Positions 34,440 to 43,155 of a stretch of DNA of 47,567 bases are shown in pieces; position 1 is the stretch's first letter, and each line of letters starts with the position of its first letter. The translations under genes were made by a program, and so were the position numbers. This DNA comes from Micromonospora sp. 15K316 (GTDB lineage: Bacteria > Actinomycetota > Actinomycetes > Mycobacteriales > Micromonosporaceae), in assembly GCF_004348525.1 (NCBI RefSeq), contig NZ_SMKG01000024.1, forward strand, positions 1 through 47,567. Reading direction: 5' to 3'. A model generated the notes under the pieces. The model searched no databases, was not told the origin of the DNA, and was given only the letters and a program-made list of their open reading frames with translations.

Positions 34440-34563
34440 GGCCGCTAGGTCAGCAAGACCCGGAAGTGTGGGCGTGGACACACGAACCGCAGGGCGAAAG
34501 ACTGGAAGCCACCGACAAGACACGGGATGGCGACGATTTGGCCACAAGCCGGCAACGGCGCCT
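34440..34563 (+). promoter_or_regulatory. Unusual leader upstream of the pterin-dehydratase-like gene, possibly structured RNA
   Basis: About 120 bases noticeably richer in A and T than the surrounding DNA. A hairpin is visible at 34464-34487: CGG, AA, GTGTG, loop GGCGTGGA, CACAC, GAA, CCG. It is followed by CAG-GGCGAAAGA-CTG and other purine-rich unpaired stretches. The composition argues against coding, although the downstream frame is open through it. I could not match it to a riboswitch class. Confidence 0.3.
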
Positions 34564-34576
34564 GGGAGGTGCGGTG

Positions 34577-34882
34577 ATGCGCGCGCTGTTCAACGGCCGA
34601 GCGAAGCAGGACTACCTCTCCGACGCGCTCACACTGCTCCCCGGGTGGACCCGCGAAGGTGAGCAGATCCGACGCACCCTCGTGATCGACGACAGCCAGC
34701 ACGCCGCGCTGACGGAGCGCGTGAAGGTGGTGGCGGACGCGCTGCACCTGCGCCCGGAGATCAGCCGCCGGGTGGACCAGACCCTGATCCGGGTCGGGCA
34801 CGGCAACGCTCCGCTCAGCGAGGGCGAGGTGCTGCTCGCCGCCCGGATCGAGGACGCGTACCGGGCGGTGACCGAATCCTGA
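34577..34882 (+). CDS. Pterin-4a-carbinolamine dehydratase-like small protein
   Basis: A 101-residue protein with the layout of the PCD/DCoH fold: LPGWTREGEQIRRTL, a helix AALTERVKVVADAL, HLRPEISRRVDQTLIRVGHGN and PLSEGEVLLAARIEDAYR. True dehydratases carry a His-His-Pro motif in the position of LRP (58-60) here, so catalysis of the tetrahydrobiopterin recycling step is doubtful; His75 in VGHGN is the only matching histidine. ATG start with GGGAGGTG five to six bases upstream. It may be a binding or scaffold version of the fold. The family assignment is by eye. Confidence 0.6.
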   Translation: MRALFNGRAKQDYLSDALTLLPGWTREGEQIRRTLVIDDSQHAALTERVKVVADALHLRPEISRRVDQTLIRVGHGNAPLSEGEVLLAARIEDAYRAVTES

Positions 34883-34955
34883 CGAGGGCTCAGCCCATCG
34901 CCGCCGATCGAGGAGCGGCGGGAGGCGAGGCGATCGCGGTGGCCTCCGGGAGGGC

Positions 34956-34992
34956 GCCCCGCCGAAAGCGCGTATCCGGCTGTCGGCGGGGC
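34956..34992. terminator. Hairpin between convergent genes
   Basis: GCCCCGCCGA (34956-34965) pairs with TCGGCGGGGC (34983-34992) around a 17-base loop, between the PCD-like gene and the end of the convergent VOC gene. Confidence 0.6.
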
Positions 34993-35009
34993 TTCGTCGG
35001 GGACGACCC

Positions 35010-35405
35010 TCAGCTGTCCCGGTCCGCCGGATACCAGCGGAGCTCGACGGAGTTTCCATCCGGGTCGCGGACGTAGATCGAGGTCGCGGAGCCGCGCGCC
35101 CCGAACCTGCCCACCGGCCCCTCCAGCACCGTGAACACCCCGGAGTCGATCACTGCGGCCCAGTCCAGTGGCGCGACCACCAGGCAGAAGTGGTCGACGT
35201 TCGACTCCCGCCGGTCGGCCCTGACCAGGTCGATGATGGTGTCCGGGGTGACCCGTACGGAGGGGGAAGGGACGCGGCCCGCACGCCACTCGTCGACCCG
35301 GACCGGCGCGAGGCCGAGCCGACCGCAGTAGAACTCCAGCGAGCGCTCGACGTCCGCCACGTTCAGCACGAGGTGGTCGAAACCGGTGACCCGCACGCCG
35401 CTCAC
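35010..35405 (-). CDS. VOC superfamily (glyoxalase/dioxygenase fold) protein
   Basis: A 131-residue vicinal-oxygen-chelate protein. Two beta-alpha-beta-beta-beta modules are seen. Likely metal ligands are His in TGFDHLVLNV, His in NVDHFCLVV and Glu in NSVELRWY. YVRDPDGNSVEL is the family's typical end. GTG start overlapping the TGA of the DUF1801 gene (GTGA), so both are translated together. VOC proteins include glyoxalases, ring-cleaving dioxygenases and fosfomycin or bleomycin resistance proteins; the specific role here is unknown. Confidence 0.9.
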   Translation of the reverse strand: MSGVRVTGFDHLVLNVADVERSLEFYCGRLGLAPVRVDEWRAGRVPSPSVRVTPDTIIDLVRADRRESNVDHFCLVVAPLDWAAVIDSGVFTVLEGPVGRFGARGSATSIYVRDPDGNSVELRWYPADRDS

Positions 35406-35761
35406 CGCTCCAGCTCCCGCGCCCGGCCCAGCCAGCCGCTGAACAGGGCCGGGTCGACGTCGGCGACCGTGCGCAGCTTGACCGAGGCCATCCGGCGGGC
35501 CCCCGGAGACAGCCGCCCGGACGGGTCGTCGACGTCCTGCCCGCGCCACAGCCCGAAGGTGACATACGTGCCGTACGCCTTGATCAGCCCGACCGGCCGC
35601 TGACCCGGCTTGTCACCGAGGCCCCAGACCGGATGGCCGTGCCACATCGCAGCGGTGGCGTCGGGCAGGGCCGCGTCGATGACGGCTCGGAGCTCCTCAC
35701 CGACCTCCCGCAGTGGCGGATCCAGGTCGGCCAGGTACTGGGTGATGGTGCCGCTGCTCAT
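35402..35761 (-). CDS. DUF1801 domain protein
   Basis: A 119-residue DUF1801/YdhG-like protein (SGTITQYLADLDPPLREVGEELRAVIDAALPDATAAMWHGHPVW, then YGTYVTFGLWRG). The fold is shared with frataxin-like YdhG proteins; function is undefined. ATG at 35761 has GAGAGG seven bases upstream. It leads the two-gene unit with the VOC gene and is divergent from a LysR-type regulator, whose predicted site lies between the two starts. Confidence 0.87.
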   Translation of the reverse strand: MSSGTITQYLADLDPPLREVGEELRAVIDAALPDATAAMWHGHPVWGLGDKPGQRPVGLIKAYGTYVTFGLWRGQDVDDPSGRLSPGARRMASVKLRTVADVDPALFSGWLGRARELER

Positions 35762-35837
35762 GTCGTGCCTCTCGCTCGGGAACGACTCCACCCTCCGCCG
35801 ATCGAGGGCGGCGACCAAGACGGGATCGGGCTACGAT

Positions 35838-35856
35838 CGTTGACCCTGACGCAACG
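35838..35856. promoter_or_regulatory. LysR-type operator (T-N11-A) between divergent genes
   Basis: CGTTG-N9-CAACG is a perfect 5-base inverted repeat containing T-N11-A. It lies 13 bases before the LysR gene start and downstream of TACGAT (35832-35837), a possible -10 for that gene. This fits autoregulation and control of the DUF1801-VOC pair. Confidence 0.5.
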
Positions 35857-35869
35857 ATGGGACGGCGCG

Positions 35870-36754
35870 ATGCTGGAGCGGTACGAGGTCGAGACGTTCC
35901 TGACCCTCGCCGACGAGTTGCACTTCGGACGGACCGCCGAGCGGCTGCGCGTGACGACCGGCCGGGTCAGCCATGTGATCAAGCGTCTGGAGCGCCGGAT
36001 CGGGGCCCCGCTCTTCGCGCGGACCAGCCGCGTCGTCCAACTCACCCCGATCGGCCGGCAGCTCGCCGACGACCTCCGGCCGTTGGTCGCCGGGATCGAG
36101 GACGCGCTCGCCCGGGCCGTCGACGCCGGGCGCGGGATCACCGGAACCCTGCGGGTCGCGTTCCTCGGCGAGTGGACGGCGCCGGTGCTGCTCAAGGCCG
36201 TAGCCGTGTTCAGCGAGCGGCATCCCGAATGTGCCGTCGAGGTACGCGAGGTCCAGCTGTTCGACTCCCGACCGAGCCTGCTCGACGGGTCGGTCGACGT
36301 GCTCGTCGCCGCGTATCCGTTCGACGGTATGGCGACCGGGCCGGTCTTGCTCACCGAGGGTCGGGCACTGGCCGTGGCGGCCGGGCATCCACTGGCCACC
36401 GCGGAGTCGGTCTCGATCGAGGTGCTGGCCGACCACCCGGTCGTGCAGTACCCGGCGGCGACCTCCGCCGGGTTCAAGCGGGACCGGACGCCGGAGCACA
36501 CCCCGTCGGGCCGTCCCGTGCCGAAGGGGCCGGCGGGCAACACGTTCTCGGAGATGTTGTCGCTGGTGGCGCTGGGCCGGGGCGTGCTGCCGGTCGGCGA
36601 GCACACCCGGCGCTACTACCCCCGCCCCGACGTCGCCTACGTGCCGATCCATGACGCCCCGCCGATCCGGCGCGGCCCGGTCTGGATGGAGTCCAACACC
36701 ACGGCGCGGGTCCGCGAGTTCGTCCGGGCCGCGGCCGACTCCGTCGTCGGCTGA
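35870..36754 (+). CDS. LysR family transcriptional regulator
   Basis: A 294-residue LysR-type regulator. The first 60 residues form the winged HTH (YEVETFLTLADELHFGRTAERLRVTTGRVSHVIKRLERRIGAPLF, then TPIGRQL). Residues 90-290 form the periplasmic-binding-like effector domain (GTLRVAFLGEWTAPVLLKAV). The effector is unknown. ATG at 35870 fits the family N-terminus; no Shine-Dalgarno is evident, and the transcript may be nearly leaderless. It probably controls the divergent DUF1801-VOC unit. Confidence 0.92.
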   Translation: MLERYEVETFLTLADELHFGRTAERLRVTTGRVSHVIKRLERRIGAPLFARTSRVVQLTPIGRQLADDLRPLVAGIEDALARAVDAGRGITGTLRVAFLGEWTAPVLLKAVAVFSERHPECAVEVREVQLFDSRPSLLDGSVDVLVAAYPFDGMATGPVLLTEGRALAVAAGHPLATAESVSIEVLADHPVVQYPAATSAGFKRDRTPEHTPSGRPVPKGPAGNTFSEMLSLVALGRGVLPVGEHTRRYYPRPDVAYVPIHDAPPIRRGPVWMESNTTARVREFVRAAADSVVG

Positions 36755-36800
36755 TCTCGCCCCGCCACGACGCTGGCACCCGCTGCCTACCGTGACCCGC

Positions 36801-37163
36801 ATGGCGAACGCGACGTACGACCGCAAGGAGCAGTTGCAGCAGATCCAGAGCGGGCTGCTCGACGGGGAGCAGATCATCGCCGTCTACGACGCCGTCGGCA
36901 CCGGCACGGGCTTCATCGGCGTCACCGACCGGCGTGTGATCATTCAGGACCGCTCGTTCATCGGCAAGCGGTACGCGATCACCAGCATCCCGTACTCGAA
37001 GATCACCAGCGTGAGCGTGGTCAGCAACAAGTCGTGGGGCGGCTCGTTCTTCTCCACGGGCGCGATCGCGATCCACGTCGGCACGCACACCTACGAGGTG
37101 GAGTTCCGTGGTGCGCAGAAGAGCCACCACGTGCACAACGTGATCCTGCACTACATCTCCTGA
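36801..37163 (+). CDS. Bacterial PH-domain protein
   Basis: A 120-residue protein: a short helical start (RKEQLQQIQSGLL) followed by a bacterial pleckstrin-homology-like barrel (EQIIAVYDAVGTGTGFIGVTDRRVIIQDRSF, SIPYSKITSVSVVSNKSWGG). No membrane helices are present. ATG at 36801; GTG at 36792 is also possible. It sits between LysR and the methyltransferase without tight coupling. Function unknown. Confidence 0.85.
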   Translation: MANATYDRKEQLQQIQSGLLDGEQIIAVYDAVGTGTGFIGVTDRRVIIQDRSFIGKRYAITSIPYSKITSVSVVSNKSWGGSFFSTGAIAIHVGTHTYEVEFRGAQKSHHVHNVILHYIS

Positions 37164-37228
37164 CCGCGAGTGCGCGGAACGAGCAGACGGACGAGAGGCG
37201 GCGGCGTGGCGGGCGGGAGGTCGGGCCG

Positions 37229-37978
37229 GTGAGGCACCGGGAGTTCGAGGACCCCCGGCTGGTGCAGGTGTACGACGCCGAGTGCCCCTGGGGCCCCGAC
37301 GACGACTTCTTCCTCGCCGTGGTCGGCGAGACGCCCGGGGCCCGGGTGCTCGACCTCGGCTGCGGCACCGGACGGCTGACCATCGCGCTGGCGGCGGCCG
37401 GTCACACCGTCACCGGTGTCGACCCGGCACAGGCCTCCCTCGCCGCCGCCCGCCGCAAGCCCGGTGCCGACCGGATCACCTGGATCGAGGGCACCTCGGC
37501 GGTGCTGCCGACGGGGGCGTACGACGTGGCGGTGATGACCAGCCACGTGGCGCAACTTTTCGCCACCCGTGCCCAGTGGGCGGCCACCCTCGGCGACCTG
37601 CGACGGGCGCTGGTGCCCGGTGGCCGGCTGCTCTTCGACTCGCGCGACCCGGCCGATCGGCGGTGGGAGCGGTGGAACCCGGTCGACTCGCGGCGGCGGA
37701 TCGCCCTGCCGGACGGCCGGGAGGTGCGGGCCTGGACCGAGGTCACCGCGATCTCGGAGGGCGACGTCGGCATCCAGCACCACTACGTCTTCCCTGACGG
37801 CGAAGAGCTGCTCAGCTCGGCCATGCTGCGGTTCCGCACCGAGCGGGATCTGCGCGACTCGCTGCGGATGGCCGGTTTCACCGTCGAGCACGTCTTCGGT
37901 GGCTGGCGGCGCGAGCCGGTCGGGGCGGGCGACGGCGAACTCGTGGTCGTCGCCCGCACGACGTCACCCTGTCCTTGA
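37229..37978 (+). CDS. Class I SAM-dependent methyltransferase
   Basis: A 249-residue methyltransferase. VLDLGCGTGRLTIALAAAGHTVTGVDPAQ is motif I plus the acidic residue that binds the ribose of SAM. YDVAVMTSHVAQLFA and LVPGGRLLFDSRDP are motifs II and III. GTG start with GGGAGG eight bases upstream. The stop lies immediately before the ArsR promoter, whose -35 box overlaps the end of this gene. Substrate unknown; the fold is of the small-molecule or UbiE-like kind. Confidence 0.9.
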   Translation: MRHREFEDPRLVQVYDAECPWGPDDDFFLAVVGETPGARVLDLGCGTGRLTIALAAAGHTVTGVDPAQASLAAARRKPGADRITWIEGTSAVLPTGAYDVAVMTSHVAQLFATRAQWAATLGDLRRALVPGGRLLFDSRDPADRRWERWNPVDSRRRIALPDGREVRAWTEVTAISEGDVGIQHHYVFPDGEELLSSAMLRFRTERDLRDSLRMAGFTVEHVFGGWRREPVGAGDGELVVVARTTSPCP

Positions 37979-38009
37979 CGGATTCAACCGTAAGCCGTAG
38001 CTTACGGTT
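37975..38009 (+). promoter_or_regulatory. ArsR-type promoter with overlapping operator
   Basis: TTGACG (37975-37980), 17-base spacer, TAGCTT (37998-38003) form a near-ideal sigma-70 promoter. AACCGTAAG (37986-37994), 6-base spacer, CTTACGGTT (38001-38009) is a perfect 9-base inverted repeat overlapping the -10 box. The GTG start of the regulator follows seven bases after the -10, so the message is probably leaderless and self-repressed. Confidence 0.8.
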
Positions 38010-38010
38010 C

Positions 38011-38331
38011 GTGGCCACTTACCAAGGGCAGATGCTCGAAGCCCTCGGCGACCCGACCCGGCGGACGATCTTCGAGTCGCTGGCCGGTGGCCCGCGCTCG
38101 GTCGCGGAGATCGCGAACGGTCTGCCGGTGAGCCGGCCCGCCGTCTCGCAGCACCTCAAGGTGCTCAAGGACGCCGGGCTCGTGTCGTCGACATCCGTGG
38201 GCACGCGCCGCCTCTACGCCGTCGACCAGGAGGGCCTGGCGGCGATCCGCGGCTACTTCGAGCGCTTCTGGCACCAGGCGCTCGCGGCGTTCGCCGAAGC
38301 CGCCGAGAAACCACCCGAGGAGAAGACATGA
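38011..38331 (+). CDS. ArsR family transcriptional regulator
   Basis: A 106-residue winged-helix regulator (EALGDPTRRTIFESLAGGPRSVAEIANGLPVSRPAVSQHLKVLKDAGLV). It lacks the CxC metal site of true ArsR/SmtB sensors, matching the SRPBCC-linked branch. GTG at 38011 lies directly after the promoter/operator, consistent with a leaderless mRNA. Its stop overlaps the next ATG (ATGA). Such pairs are common in actinomycetes; the signal is unknown. Confidence 0.9.
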   Translation: MATYQGQMLEALGDPTRRTIFESLAGGPRSVAEIANGLPVSRPAVSQHLKVLKDAGLVSSTSVGTRRLYAVDQEGLAAIRGYFERFWHQALAAFAEAAEKPPEEKT

Positions 38332-38801
38332 CAGCACACACCGATCAGGGCGATGCCGTACGCACCAGCATCCACGTCGCCGCCACACCCGAGCACGCGT
38401 TCACGGTGTTCACCAGCGGGATCGACAGGTGGTGGCTCCGCACCCACCACGTACAACCCGGAGAGCTGAAGCAGGTCGGCGTAGACCCTTACGTCGGCGG
38501 CCGGATGTGGGAGGAGAGCGACTCCGGCGACGTCTGCACCTGGGGGCACGTCCTCCTCTGGGACCCGCCGCGAACCTTCGCCTTCTCCTGGCTCATCGGC
38601 CCGGACTGGCAGCCGCCCGCGCCGGACGCGCCGGGCAGCCGCGTCACCGTCACCTTCACCCCCACGGAGACCGGCACCCAGGTCGACCTCGTGCACGACC
38701 GGCTCGACGTGCACGGGCCGGGCTGGGAAGGCGTACGCGAGGCCGTCAAGGGCGAGAACGGTTGGCCGATCTTCCTGCACGGCTTCGCGGCGGCGATCTG
38801 A
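38328..38801 (+). CDS. SRPBCC/AHSA1-type START-like protein
   Basis: A 157-residue Bet v1-like protein (VRTSIHVAATPEHAFTVFTSGIDRWWL, GGRMWEESDSGDVCTWGHVLLWDPPRTFAFSW, WEGVREAV). The fold has a deep hydrophobic cavity; members bind small hydrophobic ligands or assist Hsp90, and no ligand can be named here. ATG overlapping the ArsR TGA makes it the second gene of the self-regulated pair, so its level is presumably set by the ArsR protein. Confidence 0.88.
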   Translation: MTAHTDQGDAVRTSIHVAATPEHAFTVFTSGIDRWWLRTHHVQPGELKQVGVDPYVGGRMWEESDSGDVCTWGHVLLWDPPRTFAFSWLIGPDWQPPAPDAPGSRVTVTFTPTETGTQVDLVHDRLDVHGPGWEGVREAVKGENGWPIFLHGFAAAI

Positions 38802-38961
38802 CCCGACCCGTCCTGGTGATCAGCGGCCGAGAAAGCCGGCCGCCCGCGCGGGCATGGCCGGCGGCGGAACGGGAAGAGGAGACGACCGCCCCGCCGGTCA
38901 GGTACGGCAGCGCGGAGCGCGACCGGCCGCACGACACGTAGGGGTTTCGGGAGGGACGACG

Positions 38962-39339
38962 ATGGCCGACCAGCCGGAGAGCTACCAGCGGGCACTCGAC
39001 ACCGCAGAACGGCTCCTGGGGGCGCCGCTCACGCTCCCGCTCGCCCCTGGTGAGCCGGAGGTCGGTCAGGACTTCCGTCGCCTCGCCACCGTGCAGACGT
39101 TCGGCGAGTCGTGGCCGCGCCCCGGGCTGGACACCCGGAGCCGGGCGCTGGTCTCCGTCGCCGTCGCCGCCACGCTCGGCACGCACGAGCCGCTGCGCGG
39201 GCAGCTGCGGATCGCCCTGCACTCCGGCGTCAGCAAGGAGGAGATCGTCGAACTCTTCATCCACCTCGCCGCGTACGCCGGGGCGGCCCGCGCCTTCGAC
39301 TGTTACCAGGTCGCGCTGGCGGTCTTCGGCGAGAGCTGA
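38962..39339 (+). CDS. Carboxymuconolactone decarboxylase (CMD) family protein
   Basis: A 125-residue CMD-domain protein (LDTRSRALVSVAVAATLGTHEPLRGQLRIALHSGVSKEEIVELFIHLAAYAGAARAFD). It resembles PcaC-type gamma-carboxymuconolactone decarboxylase rather than AhpD, since no CxxC redox motif is present. ATG with GGGAGGG eight bases upstream. No other beta-ketoadipate genes are near, so a true aromatic-degradation role is unproven. Confidence 0.88.
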   Translation: MADQPESYQRALDTAERLLGAPLTLPLAPGEPEVGQDFRRLATVQTFGESWPRPGLDTRSRALVSVAVAATLGTHEPLRGQLRIALHSGVSKEEIVELFIHLAAYAGAARAFDCYQVALAVFGES

Positions 39340-39426
39340 CGCGGGCCACCGCGGCACTTAAGATCCACTGTCGGGGGCGGCCACCGCCGCGCCGAGCTGA
39401 TCCGCACGTGCGCACGGGGGTGGCAG

Positions 39427-39885
39427 ATGCAGGTGACCGTACGGTCCGCGACGGCAGCCGACGCGACGGCGTTGGGCGGGCTCCGCTGGCGTCGCCTGGC
39501 CGAGGAGCGCGGATACACCGGTACCGACCGTGACGAGTTCCTGCGGCACTTCGCCGGCTGGGTCGCCGACCACCTGTCGAGCCACCTGCCCTTCCTCGCC
39601 GAGGTCGACGGCGCGGTGGTCGGGATGGCGTGGCTGATGGTCGCCGACCGGGTGCCCACGCCCGCCGGCCGGGCCCGGCGCAGCGGCGACGTCCAGTCGG
39701 TGTACGTGGTGCCCGAGCTGCGCGACAGCGGGATCGGCGCCGAACTGCTGGCGGCCGTGCTCGCCGAGGCGGGCAAGCTGGACCTGGAACACGTGACCGT
39801 CCACTCCAGCGAACGCGCGGTGCGCTTCTACCAGCGGGTCGGCTTCCAGCACGACCGGCGCTGGCTCCGCTGGCAGCCGGTCTGA
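39427..39885 (+). CDS. GNAT family N-acetyltransferase
   Basis: A 152-residue GNAT enzyme. VQSVYVVPELRDSGIGAELLAAVLAEA is motif A with the acetyl-CoA pyrophosphate loop RDSGIG, and VTVHSSERAVRFYQRVGF is motif B. ATG start preceded by GGGGGTGG. It converges on the threonine aldolase gene with 16 bases between. Acceptor substrate unknown. Confidence 0.88.
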   Translation: MQVTVRSATAADATALGGLRWRRLAEERGYTGTDRDEFLRHFAGWVADHLSSHLPFLAEVDGAVVGMAWLMVADRVPTPAGRARRSGDVQSVYVVPELRDSGIGAELLAAVLAEAGKLDLEHVTVHSSERAVRFYQRVGFQHDRRWLRWQPV

Positions 39886-39901
39886 CGGCCGCCCCGGACG
39901 G

Positions 39902-41005
39902 TCAGTCCCGCAGCGAAACGGCGGCGTGGAGGAAGCGTTCACCGACCTCGACGACGTCCTCGGCGCTCCACTCGAGACCCGGTCCGGCGACGGTGACCTC
40001 GGTTCGCGACACGCCCGGCACCTCGGTCTCCTGCCAGCCGGCCACGAACCACACCTTCTCCTTCTCGGCGAGCGTCAGCGCCGCCTCGTTGAGCGCCTGC
40101 GCCGGGTGGGGCAGCCAGAGCCGGAACTGGTGCGTGTGCGGTGGGTCGGGGTACACCCGGGCCCCGGGCAGCGCGGCGAGGGCCGCGGCGACCGTCCGGG
40201 CGTGTCGCACGTACTCGGGGAGGCGCGGCAGCACCCGGTCGAGCCCGGCGAGGGCGCTGAGGGCGGCCGGCCACTGCTGGAACACCTGCCCGCCGTAGCG
40301 GTGCCGCCAGAGCCGGGCGTACGCGGCGAACTCCGCGGTGCCGGCGAGCGCCGCCCCGCTGATGCCGCCGAGCGACTTGTAGAACGAGACGTAGGTGCTG
40401 TCGGCCAGGCCGGCGATCTCGTCCAGGGTGTGCGCCAGGTAGGGCGTGGACTCCCAGATCCGGGCCCCGTCGACGTGCACCCGCGCCCCGATGGCGCGCG
40501 CCGCGGCGGACGCGGCCACGAGTTCGTCCCAGGAGGGGAGCACGAAGCCGGCGTCACGCAGCGGGAGTTCGATGACGACGGTGCTCACCGGCTCGGCCAG
40601 CGCGCTGATCTCCTCGGCGGTGGGGTTGCGGGGCGCGGTGGTCGGCCAGGCGCCGCGTAGGCCGCTCAGGTGGACGTAGGCGTGCCGCTCGTGCACCTCC
40701 TGATGCCCGAGCGGATGCAGGGCCACGGTGCGGTGCCCGCTGACGTCCGCGCCGAAGCGCAGTGCGACCTGCTGGGCCATGGTGCCCGTGGGGAAGAAGA
40801 CGGCGGCCTCGGTGCCGAGGAGTTCCGCCACCCGCTCCTCCAGGGTGGCCACCGGCCCGTCACCGTAGTAGTCGGGCTGACCGTCCAGGTCCCCGCCCGC
40901 GCCCAGCTCGGTGAGGTGGTCCCGCATGGTCGCCGGCCGGGCGCCGGAGAGGATCCGGTCGGAGGCCGCCTGGGCGGCGAGCCGGCGCTGCCTTGTCTCG
41001 CGCAT
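39902..41005 (-). CDS. Low-specificity threonine aldolase-like PLP enzyme
   Basis: A 367-residue fold-type I PLP enzyme of the beta-eliminating lyase/threonine aldolase family. GDGPVATLEERVAELLGTEAAVFFPTGTMAQQVAL is the N-terminal cofactor region. HVDGARIWES includes the Asp that contacts the PLP nitrogen, and TYVSFYKSLGGISG carries the Schiff-base Lys210. It would split threonine or related beta-hydroxy amino acids to glycine plus aldehyde; exact specificity is open. It is convergent with the GNAT gene. Confidence 0.9.
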   Translation of the reverse strand: MRETRQRRLAAQAASDRILSGARPATMRDHLTELGAGGDLDGQPDYYGDGPVATLEERVAELLGTEAAVFFPTGTMAQQVALRFGADVSGHRTVALHPLGHQEVHERHAYVHLSGLRGAWPTTAPRNPTAEEISALAEPVSTVVIELPLRDAGFVLPSWDELVAASAAARAIGARVHVDGARIWESTPYLAHTLDEIAGLADSTYVSFYKSLGGISGAALAGTAEFAAYARLWRHRYGGQVFQQWPAALSALAGLDRVLPRLPEYVRHARTVAAALAALPGARVYPDPPHTHQFRLWLPHPAQALNEAALTLAEKEKVWFVAGWQETEVPGVSRTEVTVAGPGLEWSAEDVVEVGERFLHAAVSLRD

Positions 41006-41149
41006 GGGCAGATCGTCGCAGACCCCTCATGGCCGGCGGCAGGCCACTCCCCCGGTGGGCTCGTCCCCTGGTCGAGCGGCGCCGCGAGAGTCAGCACCGA
41101 GTCAGCACAGGGCCAGGAAACAGGCTGATCCGGCCGGAGAAAACAGGAC

Positions 41150-41173
41150 GGGGCAGACCCGATGATCTGCCCC
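41150..41173 (-). terminator. Terminator hairpin downstream of ychF
   Basis: GGGGCAGA (41150-41157) pairs with TCTGCCCC (41166-41173) around an 8-base loop. On the minus strand it is followed by GTCCTGTTTTC, a short T-run that makes it the most classical terminator in the window. Confidence 0.65.
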
Positions 41174-41228
41174 TGACCTGGGGTTTGCTCTCCTGACCGG
41201 CTACTTCCGCCGATCAAGGAGTCAGCCA

Positions 41229-42314
<1,086 letters not shown>

Positions 42315-42337
42315 GACGAGCCAGCTTACCCGTGGCC

Positions 42338-43072
42338 TCAGCGGAGCAGGCGCGGGGCGATGACGCTCTCCCGGACCGCGCCGTCCTCGGCCCGGCTCAC
42401 CTCGTACGCCGAGACGCCCTCCCGGTCGGCCACCGCCTCGACCAGCTCCTCGCCCCGGTAGACGAGACCGACGCCGTCGTCGGTGCAGTGCGAGGTCGGC
42501 AGCGTGCCGTCGCCCACCAGCCGGTGCATCAGCGGCCGGCGCTGCTCCTCGCTGTCGTAGTGCACCCCGTTGCCGTACGGCAGCCAGCCCAAGCCGTCGG
42601 TGAAGGCGCGTAGCTGCGGCCCGAAGCTGTCGGTGGCCCCGCCCACGTGCCAGCAGATCGAGCCGGCGGACACCCCGCCCAGGACCACCCCGGCCTGCCA
42701 GCACTCGTGCAGGATCTCGTCGAGGCCGTGCACCCGCCAGACCGCGAGCAGGTTGGCCACGCTGCCGCCGCCGACCCAGATCACGTCCTGGGCGAGCAGG
42801 TGGGCGCGGATGTCGTCGACGTTCGGCATGGGGAAGAGCGCCAGGTGCGACATCCGGAACCGGGTGCCCGCGAACGCGCCGTAGAGGGAGGTGAAGGTGG
42901 TGGGCTGGTCGCCGACCGCCTGACCCAGGAAGCAGATGCGCGGTTCCGGGCCGGCCTGCGCCAGCTCGGCCCCGAGCTCGAAGATCGGCCCGGGCCGCAG
43001 ATCGTACGGGCCGCGCTTGCGGCTGAAGAAGCCCATGCTGGTGGCGAGGATCGTCGGTTCGCTGGCGGGCAC
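42338..43072 (-). CDS. Peptidase E / S51 dipeptidase-like protein
   Basis: A 244-residue protein with the class I glutamine-amidotransferase-like fold of S51 peptidases. VWVGGGSVANLLA and GGVSAGSICWHVGG (nucleophile Ser135) are the family motifs; a downstream DSFGPQLRAFTDGLGWLPYGNGVHYDSEEQR block holds the catalytic His region. Members cleave Asp-X dipeptides or act on cyanophycin. GTG at 43072 has GGAAGGA six bases upstream and is preferred over GTG at 43099. Confidence 0.86.
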   Translation of the reverse strand: MPASEPTILATSMGFFSRKRGPYDLRPGPIFELGAELAQAGPEPRICFLGQAVGDQPTTFTSLYGAFAGTRFRMSHLALFPMPNVDDIRAHLLAQDVIWVGGGSVANLLAVWRVHGLDEILHECWQAGVVLGGVSAGSICWHVGGATDSFGPQLRAFTDGLGWLPYGNGVHYDSEEQRRPLMHRLVGDGTLPTSHCTDDGVGLVYRGEELVEAVADREGVSAYEVSRAEDGAVRESVIAPRLLR

Positions 43073-43155
43073 GGTCGTCCTTCCGTCGAGGGCAGCCACC
43101 GATCATCCTGCCGCAGCAACCGCCGTCGCGGGCCGGCGGGCATGTGCGCCGCCGG

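Noticed and set aside
38011..38801. ArsR plus SRPBCC pair as a toxin-antitoxin system
   Set aside because: The coupling and autoregulation look similar, but SRPBCC/AHSA1 proteins of this type are common non-toxic partners of ArsR regulators.
38962..39339. CMD family protein as an AhpD-type peroxidase
   Set aside because: The CxxC redox motif of AhpD is absent.
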